Assembly: GCA_045537575.1 (NCBI GenBank) | Contig: JAZSPU010000001.1 | Location: forward strand, 1-39,006 | Length of the DNA: 39,006 bases | DNA from: SIG607 sp045537575 | Lineage (GTDB): Bacteria; Bacillota; Clostridia; Oscillospirales; Acutalibacteraceae | Reading direction: 5' to 3' | Shown here: positions 1-7,726 of the stretch, piece after piece | How positions within the stretch are numbered: position 1 is the first letter of the stretch | Layout of the letters: every line of letters begins with the position of its first letter | The notes under the pieces: generated by a model | What the model saw: only the letters and a program-made list of their open reading frames with translations | The model's database searches: none | What the model was told of the DNA's origin: nothing | Made by a program: the position numbers and the translations under genes

Positions 1-1003
1 ACTTTTTAACAAGGTCGAAGTCCGGTGCGCCTTCAAGTCCGGGATAAACTACCCAAGAAATTCTATCGTCACTCTGCAAATACTTAGCAACAGCAAGACC
101 GTTATCGCAACGTCTTTGCATTCTTACGTGAAGACTTTCAAGACCGAGATTTACAAGATAAGCGTTCTGAGGAGATTGAATAGAGCCTAAATCTCTCATA
201 AGCTGAGCGGTTGCTTTAGTAATATATGCGCCCTCAAGACCGAAACGTTCGGTATAGGTAACTCCGTGATAGCTGTCATCGGGAGTACAAAGTCCGGGGA
301 ATTTTTCGGGATATTTAGTCCAGTCAAATTTGCCCGAATCAACAATGCATCCGCCTACTCCGCTTCCGTGTCCGTCCATATATTTGGTGGTAGAGTGGGT
401 TACAATATCGGCGCCCCATTCAAAAGGACGGCAATTTACGGGAGTTGCAAAGGTGTTATCAATAATAAGCGGTACGCCGTTTTTGTGCGCAACACGAGCA
501 AACTTTTCAATATCAAGAACCTTTAAAGCAGGATTTGCAATTGTTTCACCAAAAACAGCTTTAGTATTTTCCTTAAATTCCTTTTGCAAATCCTCTTCGC
601 TTATATCGGGAGAAACAAAGGTAAATTCAATTCCCATTCTCTTCATAGTAACAGCAAAGAGATTATAGGTTCCGCCGTAAATAGCGGAAGAAGCAATTAC
701 GTGATCTCCGGCAGAAGCAATATTGAAAACGCTGTAAAAACTTGCAGCCTGTCCCGAGGAAGTAAGCATTGCGGCAGTACCGCCCTCAAGTTCGCAAATT
801 TTAGCAGCAACGGTATCGTTTGTGGGATTTTGTAAACGTGAATAAAAATATCCCGAAGCTTCAAGGTCAAAAAGCTTACCCATTTCACTGGAAGATTCAT
901 ATTTAAAAGTAGTGCTCTGAATAATCGGCACCTGTCTGGGTTCACCGTTCTTTGGACGGTAGCCTGACTGAACGCATTTTGTATCTATATTATAATTACT
1001 CAT
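1..1003 (-). CDS. metY: O-acetylhomoserine sulfhydrylase (partial, C-terminus beyond window)
   Basis: PLP-dependent enzyme that makes homocysteine from O-acetylhomoserine and sulfide in the cytoplasm (methionine synthesis). The reading frame begins MSNYNIDTKCVQSGYRP at 1003, just after an AGGT-type ribosome binding site (1011-1016), and runs open to the window edge. About 334 residues are visible of a family length near 420-430, so roughly 90 C-terminal residues are missing. The PLP lysine sits in the motif HSTTKYMDG (K207, bases 383-385), and the SSGQAAS region of Cys/Met-metabolism enzymes is present. It has its own promoter and no long leader, so no SAM riboswitch or T-box is visible. A cystathionine gamma-synthase relative is possible, but the N-terminal motif and length fit MetY best. 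Confidence 0.93.
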   Translation of the reverse strand, partial: MSNYNIDTKCVQSGYRPKNGEPRQVPIIQSTTFKYESSSEMGKLFDLEASGYFYSRLQNPTNDTVAAKICELEGGTAAMLTSSGQAASFYSVFNIASAGDHVIASSAIYGGTYNLFAVTMKRMGIEFTFVSPDISEEDLQKEFKENTKAVFGETIANPALKVLDIEKFARVAHKNGVPLIIDNTFATPVNCRPFEWGADIVTHSTTKYMDGHGSGVGGCIVDSGKFDWTKYPEKFPGLCTPDDSYHGVTYTERFGLEGAYITKATAQLMRDLGSIQSPQNAYLVNLGLESLHVRMQRRCDNGLAVAKYLQSDDRISWVVYPGLEGAPDFDLVKK

Positions 1004-1046
1004 TATATTTACCTCCAATAGTAAATAATAAAAATATATCATTATA

Positions 1047-1074
1047 ATTATACACCGATATTTTAATCAGTCAA
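1047..1074 (-). promoter_or_regulatory. Promoter of metY
   Basis: Reading the minus strand, TTGACT (1069-1074) is separated by 16 bases from TATAAT (1047-1052), about 45 bases before the metY start. This is a good match to a vegetative sigma-A promoter. Confidence 0.65.
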
Positions 1075-1147
1075 GTAAAATAAAACAACTATTTCTGTGA
1101 AAATATGTGATATTTCAACAAAAATTGCATATTTTGATATTTTTTTG

Positions 1148-1176
1148 TTGCAATACACAACAGGTTGTGGTATTAT
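1148..1176 (+). promoter_or_regulatory. Promoter of the pfl leader and operon
   Basis: TTGCAA (1148-1153), 17-base spacer, TATTAT (1171-1176). Transcription would start around 1183, immediately before the first stem of the structured leader RNA, which supports both calls. Confidence 0.6.
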
Positions 1177-1184
1177 AACAGTAC

Positions 1185-1285
1185 AAACCGAGTGCTGACG
1201 GGTATGTGAATTGACACAGTGCACACGGTTAGTGGTTTTATGCCGTCCGTCTGGGTAGTTAAGAGTTTCTTAGCTACTTATTTTT
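1185..1285 (+). promoter_or_regulatory. Divergent ZTP (pfl-type) riboswitch with terminator
   Basis: Leader RNA upstream of pflB. Stem P1 pairs AAACC (1185-1189) with GGTTT (1234-1238). The segment AGTGCTGACGG (1191-1201) resembles the GUGACUGGCG segment of the ZTP riboswitch, CACGGTTAGT (1224-1233) resembles CACGGGGAGU, and CCGTCTGGG (1247-1255) resembles the signature CCGCCUGGG. The ZTP pseudoknot (GGCG with CGCC) appears here as GACGG (1197-1201) with CCGTC (1247-1251), a compensatory change. A 9-bp stem, GTAGTTAAG/CTTAGCTAC, follows, then a U-rich tract (1279-1285), consistent with an intrinsic terminator overlapping the last aptamer stem. ZTP riboswitches sense the folate-stress signal ZTP/ZMP and are known upstream of pfl and one-carbon genes. 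The class assignment is inference by eye. Confidence 0.6.
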
Positions 1286-1339
1286 ATGCTCAAAACTCTG
1301 TCGAATTTTTAACAATAATCTCTTATCGGAGGAATAAAT

Positions 1340-3571
1340 ATGAATAATACTGCATGGTATGGATTTAATGAAGGAAAATGGATGCAGTCCGTTGACGTTC
1401 GTGATTTTATTCAGACAAACTATCATCCTTACGAGGATGACGGTTCCTTCCTTTGCGGCCCTACAGAGCGCACTTCTGCTTTGATGGAAAAATTCAGAGT
1501 GCTCCAGAAAAAAGAACAGGAAAACGGCGGTGTACTTGATATTGACGTTGACACCGTTTCTTCCCTTTGCTCATATGCGCCCGGATATCTTGATAAAGAA
1601 AATGAGATTATCGTAGGTTTTCAGACCGATGAACCCTTAAAACGCGGTGTTAATCCTTTCGGCGGAATACGTATGGCGCGTACCTCCTGCGAGGCTTACG
1701 GCTATAAGCTTTCCGACAAGGTTGAAAATTCTTTCAAATTCCGTACAACCCATAATGACGGCGTATTCAGAGTATATACTGATGAAATGAAGGCTGCCCG
1801 TCACTGCGCTCTGCTTACAGGTCTTCCCGATGCTTACGGCAGAGGAAGAATTATCGGTGACTACAGACGTATTGCTCTTTACGGTATTGATTTCCTTATT
1901 GAAGAAAAGAAAAAAGATAAAGCCGAACTTGGTAAAAACTTAATGTGCGCTGATAATATCCGTCTTCTCGAAGAGGTTGCTCAGCAGATTAATTTCCTTA
2001 CTCTTATGAAGGAAATGGCAAAAATGTACGGCTATGATATTTCTCTTCCCGCAAAAAATACAAAAGAGGCTGTTCAGTGGACATACTTCGGTTATCTTGC
2101 CGCTAATAAAGAACAAAACGGCGCCGCTATGTCTTTCGGAAGAACCAGCACCTTCTTTGATATTTATATTGAACGTGACCTTAAAAACGGTACTTTAACC
2201 GAAAGCGAAGCTCAGGAAATTATTGATGACCTTGTAATTAAGCTTCGTATGGCAAGACACCTTCGCACCCCTGAATACAACGAGCTTTTCGGCGGCGATC
2301 CTATGTGGATTACCGAAAGTATCGGCGGTATGGGCGAGGATAACCGTACTCTTGTTACTAAAACCTCCTTCCGTATTCTTAACACCCTCAGAAACTTAGG
2401 CCCCGCTCCCGAACCTAATCTTACTGTTTTATGGAGCGAACGCCTTCCCGAAGCATTTAAGGCATACTGCGCTGAAATATCCATTGATACCGACTCTATA
2501 CAGTATGAAAATGATGATATTATGCGTCCTTCTTACGGTGATGACTATGCAATCGCTTGTTGCGTTTCTGCTATGATGGTCGGCAAACAGATGCAGTTCT
2601 TTGGCGCTAGAACAAATCTTGCAAAGCTTTTGCTTCTTGCTATTAACGGCGGTACTGATAACGTATTCGGTACAAAGCTCGGACCTCAAATGGGCGCTAT
2701 GGAAGGTGAAGTACTCAGTTACGATGACGTAATGGAGCGTTTCCACATCTATCTTGAATGGCTCGCTTCCCTTTACGTTAACACTATGAACTGCATACAC
2801 TATATGCACGATAAATACGCATACGAAAAGAGCCAAATGGCGCTTCACGATACAAATGTAGAAAGACTTATGGCTTTCGGCGTTGCAGGACTTTCTGTTG
2901 CTGCTGACTCCCTTTCTGCTATTAAATACGCAACCGTTAAACCTGTAAGAGACGAAAACGGACTTATCGTTGACTTTATTACCGAAGGCGATTTCCCCAA
3001 ATTCGGCAATGATGATGACAGGGTTGATATGATAGCGCACGACCTTCTTCACGACGTTTCCGAGGAGCTTAAAAAGACTCCCACCTACAGAAATGCTGTT
3101 CACACACTTTCTGCACTTACAATTACTTCCAACGTTATGTACGGCAAAAAGACCGGCAGTACCCCTGACGGCAGAAAAGCAGGTGAACCTTTTGCTCCCG
3201 GCGCTAATCCTATGCATAATCGCGAAGAAAACGGCGCTATAGCTTCCCTTAACTCTGTTTCTAAGCTTTCCTATCTTGATGCAAGAGACGGTATTTCCAA
3301 TACCTTCTCTATCGTTCCCGATGCACTTGGCAAAACAAGAGAGGAACAGATAGATAATCTTGTTGCGATTATGGGCGGTTATTTCAGCAATTGCGCTCAT
3401 CACCTCAACGTTAACGTTATGAACAGAGAGCTTCTTATGAAGGCTTACGAAAATCCCGAGGAATATCCCAACCTGACCATACGCGTTTCTGGATATGCCG
3501 TTAACTTCTGCAAACTCTCCCGTGAACAGCAACGAGAAGTTATCTCCCGTACCTTCCATGAATCCTTCTGA
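1340..3571 (+). CDS. pflB: Pyruvate formate-lyase (formate C-acetyltransferase)
   Basis: Cytoplasmic glycyl-radical enzyme that converts pyruvate and CoA to acetyl-CoA and formate in anaerobic metabolism; formate also feeds one-carbon and purine synthesis. The 743-residue length is typical. The adjacent active-site cysteines are at residues 407-408 (AIACCVSAMMVG) and the radical glycine is in RVSGYAVNF near the C-terminus (G718). The start at 1340 follows GGAGG (1329-1333). The upstream structured leader suggests transcriptional control by a folate or purine intermediate, and an exact Spo0A-box sequence TGTCGAA lies at 1299-1305 in the leader. The activase gene follows directly, as in most pfl operons. 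Confidence 0.98.
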   Translation: MNNTAWYGFNEGKWMQSVDVRDFIQTNYHPYEDDGSFLCGPTERTSALMEKFRVLQKKEQENGGVLDIDVDTVSSLCSYAPGYLDKENEIIVGFQTDEPLKRGVNPFGGIRMARTSCEAYGYKLSDKVENSFKFRTTHNDGVFRVYTDEMKAARHCALLTGLPDAYGRGRIIGDYRRIALYGIDFLIEEKKKDKAELGKNLMCADNIRLLEEVAQQINFLTLMKEMAKMYGYDISLPAKNTKEAVQWTYFGYLAANKEQNGAAMSFGRTSTFFDIYIERDLKNGTLTESEAQEIIDDLVIKLRMARHLRTPEYNELFGGDPMWITESIGGMGEDNRTLVTKTSFRILNTLRNLGPAPEPNLTVLWSERLPEAFKAYCAEISIDTDSIQYENDDIMRPSYGDDYAIACCVSAMMVGKQMQFFGARTNLAKLLLLAINGGTDNVFGTKLGPQMGAMEGEVLSYDDVMERFHIYLEWLASLYVNTMNCIHYMHDKYAYEKSQMALHDTNVERLMAFGVAGLSVAADSLSAIKYATVKPVRDENGLIVDFITEGDFPKFGNDDDRVDMIAHDLLHDVSEELKKTPTYRNAVHTLSALTITSNVMYGKKTGSTPDGRKAGEPFAPGANPMHNREENGAIASLNSVSKLSYLDARDGISNTFSIVPDALGKTREEQIDNLVAIMGGYFSNCAHHLNVNVMNRELLMKAYENPEEYPNLTIRVSGYAVNFCKLSREQQREVISRTFHESF

Positions 3572-3572
3572 T

Positions 3573-4289
3573 ATGAACACTGGCTTTTGCAGAATAAGTT
3601 CATTTCAAAGTCTTGGAACGGTTGACGGCCCCGGTGTCAGAGCTGTAGTTTTTATGCAAGGCTGTCCACTTAGGTGTCATTGCTGTCACAATCCTGAAAC
3701 GTGGGATTTTAAAGGCGGAGAAGAGATTTCTGCTGAAAATCTTCTAAGCAAAATAATTCGCTGCAAAAGTTACTTCGGCAAAAACGGCGGTGTCACCTTT
3801 TCGGGCGGCGAGCCGCTAATGCAAGCCGAGTTTCTCTTGAAATTCATACCGCTTTTAAAAACCGAAGGAATACACGTTGCCATTGATACAAGCGGTTGTG
3901 TATTTAACGAAACGGTTAAAAAAGTCCTTGATTTATGCGATTTAGTACTTCTTGATTATAAATATACAAACGAAGCAGATTATTTAAAATACACGGGTAT
4001 GGATATCAGTAAAGCGGACAGTTTTTTAAACTATCTTAACAGCATAAACAAACCCGTCTGGCTTAGACAGGTGCTTATTCCCGAGATAAACGATACAAAA
4101 GATTCTTTATTAAAACTGTTTGAGCTTGAAAAGAAATATCCTTGCATCAAAAAAACAGAGCTATTACCATTTAGAAAACTCTGTATTGAAAAATATAAAG
4201 AGTTAAATATTCCCTTCCCCTTTGAGCATATTCGCGAAGCAACAAAAGAGGATGTTGAAAGATGCAAAAAAATCGCCTCAAATATTTGA
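3573..4289 (+). CDS. pflA: Pyruvate formate-lyase activating enzyme (radical SAM)
   Basis: Uses a [4Fe-4S] cluster and S-adenosylmethionine to install the glycyl radical on PflB. It contains GTVDGPG near the N-terminus, the cluster motif CPLRCHCCHN (CX3CX2C), and FSGGEPL. Length 238 residues, typical of PflA. The start is uncertain: the ATG at 3573 is one base after the pflB stop and gives the usual N-terminal length, but no clear ribosome binding site precedes it, so translational coupling is likely. An in-frame ATG at 3558 overlapping pflB is possible, and the frame stays open upstream to 3495 inside pflB. Its stop codon lies inside the shared terminator palindrome. Confidence 0.95.
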   Translation: MNTGFCRISSFQSLGTVDGPGVRAVVFMQGCPLRCHCCHNPETWDFKGGEEISAENLLSKIIRCKSYFGKNGGVTFSGGEPLMQAEFLLKFIPLLKTEGIHVAIDTSGCVFNETVKKVLDLCDLVLLDYKYTNEADYLKYTGMDISKADSFLNYLNSINKPVWLRQVLIPEINDTKDSLLKLFELEKKYPCIKKTELLPFRKLCIEKYKELNIPFPFEHIREATKEDVERCKKIASNI

Positions 4290-4298
4290 GGCGATTTT
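4269..4298. terminator. Shared bidirectional terminator, pflA/spo0A
   Basis: Perfect palindrome with 15-bp arms (AAAATCGCCTCAAAT and its complement) with A-tract and T-tract ends. It terminates pflA (plus) and spo0A (minus), and it overlaps the last codons and stop of pflA. Confidence 0.9.
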
Positions 4299-4302
4299 AA
4301 AC

Positions 4303-5076
4303 TTAAACAACCTTTATATTAAGACGCAGATTGTCTGCCATCATTGCTACAAATTCAGAGTTAGTGGGTTTACCTCTCTGATTTTGTACTGTATAACCGA
4401 AATACGAATCAAGTATATCGGTGTCTCCTCTATCCCAAGCAACCTCTATAGCGTGTCTTATAGCTCTCTCAACCCTAGACGGCGTAGTAGAAAAGGTTTT
4501 TGCTATAGTAGGATATAAAAGCTTTGTTACCGAGTTAATCATTTCGGAATCTTTAACCGATAAAATAATAGCTTCTCTTAAATAATTATAACCCTTGATG
4601 TGTGCGGGAATACCGATTTTATGTATTATATCGGTTACCATTAACTCAAGTTCGTCATTACTTACCGACTTTCCTCTGGTTTTAGAAAACAGTTCATTAC
4701 GTTTAAAACCGGAAAGTTGATTAATTCTTTCTGCCAACAACCGTATGTCAAACGGCTTTACGAAATAGTAGGTAGCTCCCGAAGAAATTGTTTCTCTCTC
4801 AAGTCTCGGATTGTCAAAACCTGCCATTGCAAAGAATGTTGGCTTAAAGTCGAATTCGGTAAAAACTGTCTGCATAACACTGATGATGTCGGCGCTTGGC
4901 ATAAATACATCTGCAAGAACGATATTTGGCCGAATATCTCTGATGGCATCTATTAGCTTTCTGCCATCCTTCTCGCAGGTATATACATCCATACCTCTGT
5001 CTCTCAGTGCAGCAACACAGCTTTTACCGAATTCAGTGTTGTCATCTGCAATTATGATTTTACATTTGTTAGACAT
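4303..5076 (-). CDS. spo0A: Sporulation master regulator Spo0A
   Basis: Response regulator that, when phosphorylated, switches cells into sporulation. The N-terminal receiver has the acidic pair DD (residues 11-12), the phosphoacceptor D56 in LADVFMPS, and the conserved lysine in FVKPFD. The C-terminal DNA-binding domain has the Spo0A signatures GYNYLREAI, TPSRVERAIRHAIEVAW and KPTNSEFVAM. The start at 5076 (MSNKCKII) is chosen because AAAGGAGA lies just upstream; an ATG-like start at 5112 would add 12 atypical residues. Length 257 residues, normal for the family. A promoter is seen at 5111-5139, with a TGTCGAA box further upstream (5268-5274, minus strand) that could allow autoregulation. 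Confidence 0.97.
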   Translation of the reverse strand: MSNKCKIIIADDNTEFGKSCVAALRDRGMDVYTCEKDGRKLIDAIRDIRPNIVLADVFMPSADIISVMQTVFTEFDFKPTFFAMAGFDNPRLERETISSGATYYFVKPFDIRLLAERINQLSGFKRNELFSKTRGKSVSNDELELMVTDIIHKIGIPAHIKGYNYLREAIILSVKDSEMINSVTKLLYPTIAKTFSTTPSRVERAIRHAIEVAWDRGDTDILDSYFGYTVQNQRGKPTNSEFVAMMADNLRLNIKVV

Positions 5077-5110
5077 TTTCTCGTCTCCTTTTTTTAAATT
5101 TTGCAAAATC

Positions 5111-5139
5111 ATTCTAGCACAGGTTTAATAATATTTCAA
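5111..5139 (-). promoter_or_regulatory. Candidate spo0A promoter
   Basis: On the minus strand, TTGAAA (5134-5139), 17 bases, TAGAAT (5111-5116), 35 bases before the spo0A start. A sigma-A-like match. A perfect 9-bp inverted repeat (5174-5182 with 5189-5197) lies upstream. Confidence 0.5.
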
Positions 5140-5213
5140 CTATTTTTTTGGAATTTTCTAATTTTTAATAAATAATTCTAAATTTTTCTTTAGAATTTAT
5201 AACTTTTTTCAAC

Positions 5214-5252
5214 AAAAAATGGTAGCTTTGATAACGTCAAGCCACCATTTTT
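5214..5252 (-). terminator. Terminator after the AraC-type regulator gene
   Basis: Minus-strand hairpin: AAAATGGT pairs with ACCATTTT and an inner GCTT pairs with AAGC, followed by T residues (complement of 5214-5219). Confidence 0.7.
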
Positions 5253-5294
5253 CTTTATTTTCAAAAATTCGACACCGCCAAAATAAGCAACATT

Positions 5295-6164
5295 TCATCT
5301 ATACAGTTTTTTATATTCCGTTGGAGTCAGACCTGTCTTTTGTTTGAAAAAACGGCATAAATGACCGCTGTCGCAAAAGGAAAGTCTGTTTGCAATTTCA
5401 TCTAAAGACAGTTCTTTTTCACAAAAAAGTATCTTAGCGACAAAAACTCTTCTTGCATCCAGATATTCTTTAGGAGTAACTCCTGCATATTCCTTAAACA
5501 GCTTTTCAAAATATCTCATACTAACATTGCACCTTTCGGCAAGTTCGGTCATACTAAGCTTAAAGCTGGTGTCATTTTCAAGATAGTCTATGCCTTTTTC
5601 AATAATTTTAAAGTCCTTTCTTCTTATATCATTGCTGTAATCATTAGATATAAAGGAAAATATTTCATAAATAGTCAAATATATTTCAAGAGGACTTTCG
5701 GGTTGCTTATTAAATTTATCAAGCAATTTTTCAAAAAGCACCTTATAGCCCGAAGAATGATTTGAACTAACAGTAACTACCCTATCAGAAAAGTAAAGTC
5801 TTTCATTAGTTGAAACCGAAGATATAACTTTTTTCACCTTATAATTATGGTCAATCTTTGACTCACATAAATTAAATTCAAATAAAATACGTTCCTGTTC
5901 CCCTGTTGCAACCGACGGAAGCATATCCCAAGTATATCGGCTGCCTTTAGGCATATACATAAGTGTTCCTTGAGAAACAAAGCAAGGTTCACTTCCCTTT
6001 TGATAACATACTGCAGTACCGCTGTTAAAGAACAACAGCGCATCTGTAGGACGGGGCTCCGCACACATATCAATGCTGGTTTTTTCCTTTGAGCATTGTT
6101 TAGTAACAAAAATATCAGATATATTAAAATACTTTTCTTTAAGAGTTTTGAAATCAATTAGCAT
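5295..6164 (-). CDS. AraC-family transcriptional regulator
   Basis: 289-residue DNA-binding regulator. The first ~150 residues form a cupin-like sensor region (for example LMYMPKGSRYTWDM). The last ~100 residues carry the double helix-turn-helix of AraC/XylS proteins, including LAERCNVSMRYFEKLFKEY and the end motif FCDSGHLCRFFKQKTGLTP. The start at 6164 follows GGAGGGG. Divergently transcribed from the Gfo/Idh/MocA oxidoreductase at 6323, so it probably controls that gene in response to a sugar or sugar derivative; this is inference from position. A promoter at 6193-6221 and a terminator at 5214-5252 bound it as a single-gene unit. Confidence 0.93.
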   Translation of the reverse strand: MLIDFKTLKEKYFNISDIFVTKQCSKEKTSIDMCAEPRPTDALLFFNSGTAVCYQKGSEPCFVSQGTLMYMPKGSRYTWDMLPSVATGEQERILFEFNLCESKIDHNYKVKKVISSVSTNERLYFSDRVVTVSSNHSSGYKVLFEKLLDKFNKQPESPLEIYLTIYEIFSFISNDYSNDIRRKDFKIIEKGIDYLENDTSFKLSMTELAERCNVSMRYFEKLFKEYAGVTPKEYLDARRVFVAKILFCEKELSLDEIANRLSFCDSGHLCRFFKQKTGLTPTEYKKLYR

Positions 6165-6192
6165 AATAACCCCTCCTTTTTATATCATAATG

Positions 6193-6221
6193 ATTATAAC
6201 ACAGTTATATAATTTCTTCAA
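6193..6221 (-). promoter_or_regulatory. Promoter of the AraC-type regulator
   Basis: Minus strand TTGAAG (6216-6221), 17 bases, TATAAT (6193-6198). The remaining intergenic DNA to 6322 is AT-rich and shows no clear consensus promoter for the divergent gene, as expected if that gene needs an activator. Confidence 0.6.
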
Positions 6222-6322
6222 TACATCGTTCGCAATTTTTCAATTAATTGACCAAAAAATATATTGAAAATTAAAGGAAACTTTTTTAAAATCTACTTGA
6301 GATATAAAAAAGGAGTGTTACT

Positions 6323-7588
6323 ATGAACAAAGTTTACACAGTAGCCATTATGGGTTGCGGAAATCGCGGCAGCGTTTATGCAAAATTAATGAATGCACAG
6401 CCTGACAGATTTAAAATCGTTTCCCTTTGCGATATAAAGCCCATACAGATGGAAAACCTTGCAAATCTTTTCCCCATTGAGCAGAAAAATCTTTTTACCG
6501 ATACTGATGAATTCTTAAAAGAAAAAAGAGCCGACGTGCTTGTTATCGCCACTTGGGATAAGGATCACGTAAAGCAATGTCTTCGCGCTATGGAACTTGG
6601 TTACGATATTTTACTTGAAAAGCCTATTTCCGATTCCGCTGATGAGGTACGTGCACTTTTAGATATGCAGAAAAAAACAAACTGCAAGGTTGCTGTCTGC
6701 CACGTATTAAGATATGCCCCTGCCTTCCGTTTGCTTGATGATATTGTAAAATCCGGAGTCCTCGGTAAGCTTATGGCTATTGACCATACCGAACGAGTTA
6801 CCTATTGGCACTTCGTACAGGCTTACATTAAGCTACATAGTGTCTGGCAAGGAAAACTGCATCCCACCATTCTCGGAAAATGCTGTCACGATTTAGACCT
6901 TATTCAGCACTATGCAGGCGCTAAATGTGAAAACGTTTCCTCTGTGGGTAATCGCAGTTGCTTTACTAAAGAAAATGCTCCCGAAGGCGCCACCGAATTT
7001 TGTCTTGACTGCCCAAATATTGAAAGCTGTCCTTATAGCGCCAAGAAAGTATATGTTGACAAATGGATAAAATCAGGACGTCCCGAATTTATATGGCCTT
7101 ATAATAAAGTCTCTCTGAAAAAGCCTACTACCGAAGAAGATTTATACAAGGGAATACGCACTACCGCTTTCGGCAAGTGTCCTTACCTTTTAGATATAGA
7201 CGATGAACACGTAGTTGACCACCAATTAGTTCAAATGTTATTTGAAAACGGTGTAGTAGCTAACCTTAAAATGATATTCTCAGCTACTCACGGCAGACGA
7301 GTTGTACTTTACGGAGAGTTAGCTGAAGTAGTTTTGGATGAACTACTGGGCACAGTTGAAGTAATTCCTCACGGTCAACAAAAAACCGTTTATAAAATAA
7401 GTGACCTTACTTCTGCTGCTGACGGTCACGGCGGCGGTGACGGCGGAATCGTTAATGAAGTTTACGGCATCCTTACAGGAGAGTGCACAGACTATACCAC
7501 TCTTGAAGAATCTCTTGAAAGTCATTTAATCGGAATTGCCGCCGAAGAATCCCGTCTTAACTCGAATAAAACAATTAAAGTACACTAA
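6323..7588 (+). CDS. Gfo/Idh/MocA-family oxidoreductase
   Basis: NAD(P)-dependent oxidoreductase or related sugar-modifying enzyme, 421 residues. The Rossmann fold starts with MGCGNRGSVYAK (residues 10-21), and the family EKP motif (E99-K100-P101) and HDLDLIQ (from H189) supply the usual active-site region. A cysteine cluster C227-X2-C230-X5-C236 (CLDCPNIESCPYSA) forms an insertion seen in a subset of this family and may bind metal. The start at 6323 follows AAAGGAG. It lies opposite an AraC regulator and ends at a strong terminator. The substrate cannot be read from sequence; a sugar, inositol or N-acetylated sugar is typical for the family. Confidence 0.92.
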   Translation: MNKVYTVAIMGCGNRGSVYAKLMNAQPDRFKIVSLCDIKPIQMENLANLFPIEQKNLFTDTDEFLKEKRADVLVIATWDKDHVKQCLRAMELGYDILLEKPISDSADEVRALLDMQKKTNCKVAVCHVLRYAPAFRLLDDIVKSGVLGKLMAIDHTERVTYWHFVQAYIKLHSVWQGKLHPTILGKCCHDLDLIQHYAGAKCENVSSVGNRSCFTKENAPEGATEFCLDCPNIESCPYSAKKVYVDKWIKSGRPEFIWPYNKVSLKKPTTEEDLYKGIRTTAFGKCPYLLDIDDEHVVDHQLVQMLFENGVVANLKMIFSATHGRRVVLYGELAEVVLDELLGTVEVIPHGQQKTVYKISDLTSAADGHGGGDGGIVNEVYGILTGECTDYTTLEESLESHLIGIAAEESRLNSNKTIKVH

Positions 7589-7596
7589 TAATAGCA

Positions 7597-7622
7597 AAAG
7601 ACCTCTCGGTTGAGAGGTCTTT
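7597..7622 (+). terminator. Terminator after the oxidoreductase gene
   Basis: AAAGACCTCTC, loop GGTT, GAGAGGTCTTT; an 11-bp perfect stem with a T-rich 3' side. Confidence 0.9.
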
Positions 7623-7660
7623 CAATTTTATATTCTTTTCAAAAGAACACAACATATGTA

Positions 7661-7689
7661 TTTACAAAAATAGAGTAAAGTGGTATAAT
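7661..7689 (+). promoter_or_regulatory. Promoter of the dockerin-phosphoesterase gene
   Basis: TTTACA (7661-7666), 17 bases, TATAAT (7684-7689), 38 bases before the start codon. Confidence 0.75.
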
Positions 7690-7726
7690 GAAAAATAATA
7701 ATTAGTTTACTCTTGGGAGGAATATT

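Noticed and set aside
330..668. Plus-strand open frames inside the metY region
   Set aside because: The minus-strand metY reading carries the catalytic lysine motif and runs unbroken through this region; the plus-strand frames are shadows.
1185..1285. Tetrahydrofolate or cyclic-di-GMP riboswitch
   Set aside because: The conserved core segments of those classes are absent, whereas the P1/pseudoknot/CCGNCTGGG layout fits ZTP.
2429..3580. Long minus-strand open frame (383 codons) opposite pflB
   Set aside because: It lies wholly antisense to the highly conserved 3' half of pflB, is rich in Ser/Asn/Val from mirrored codon bias, and has no family motif or ribosome binding site.
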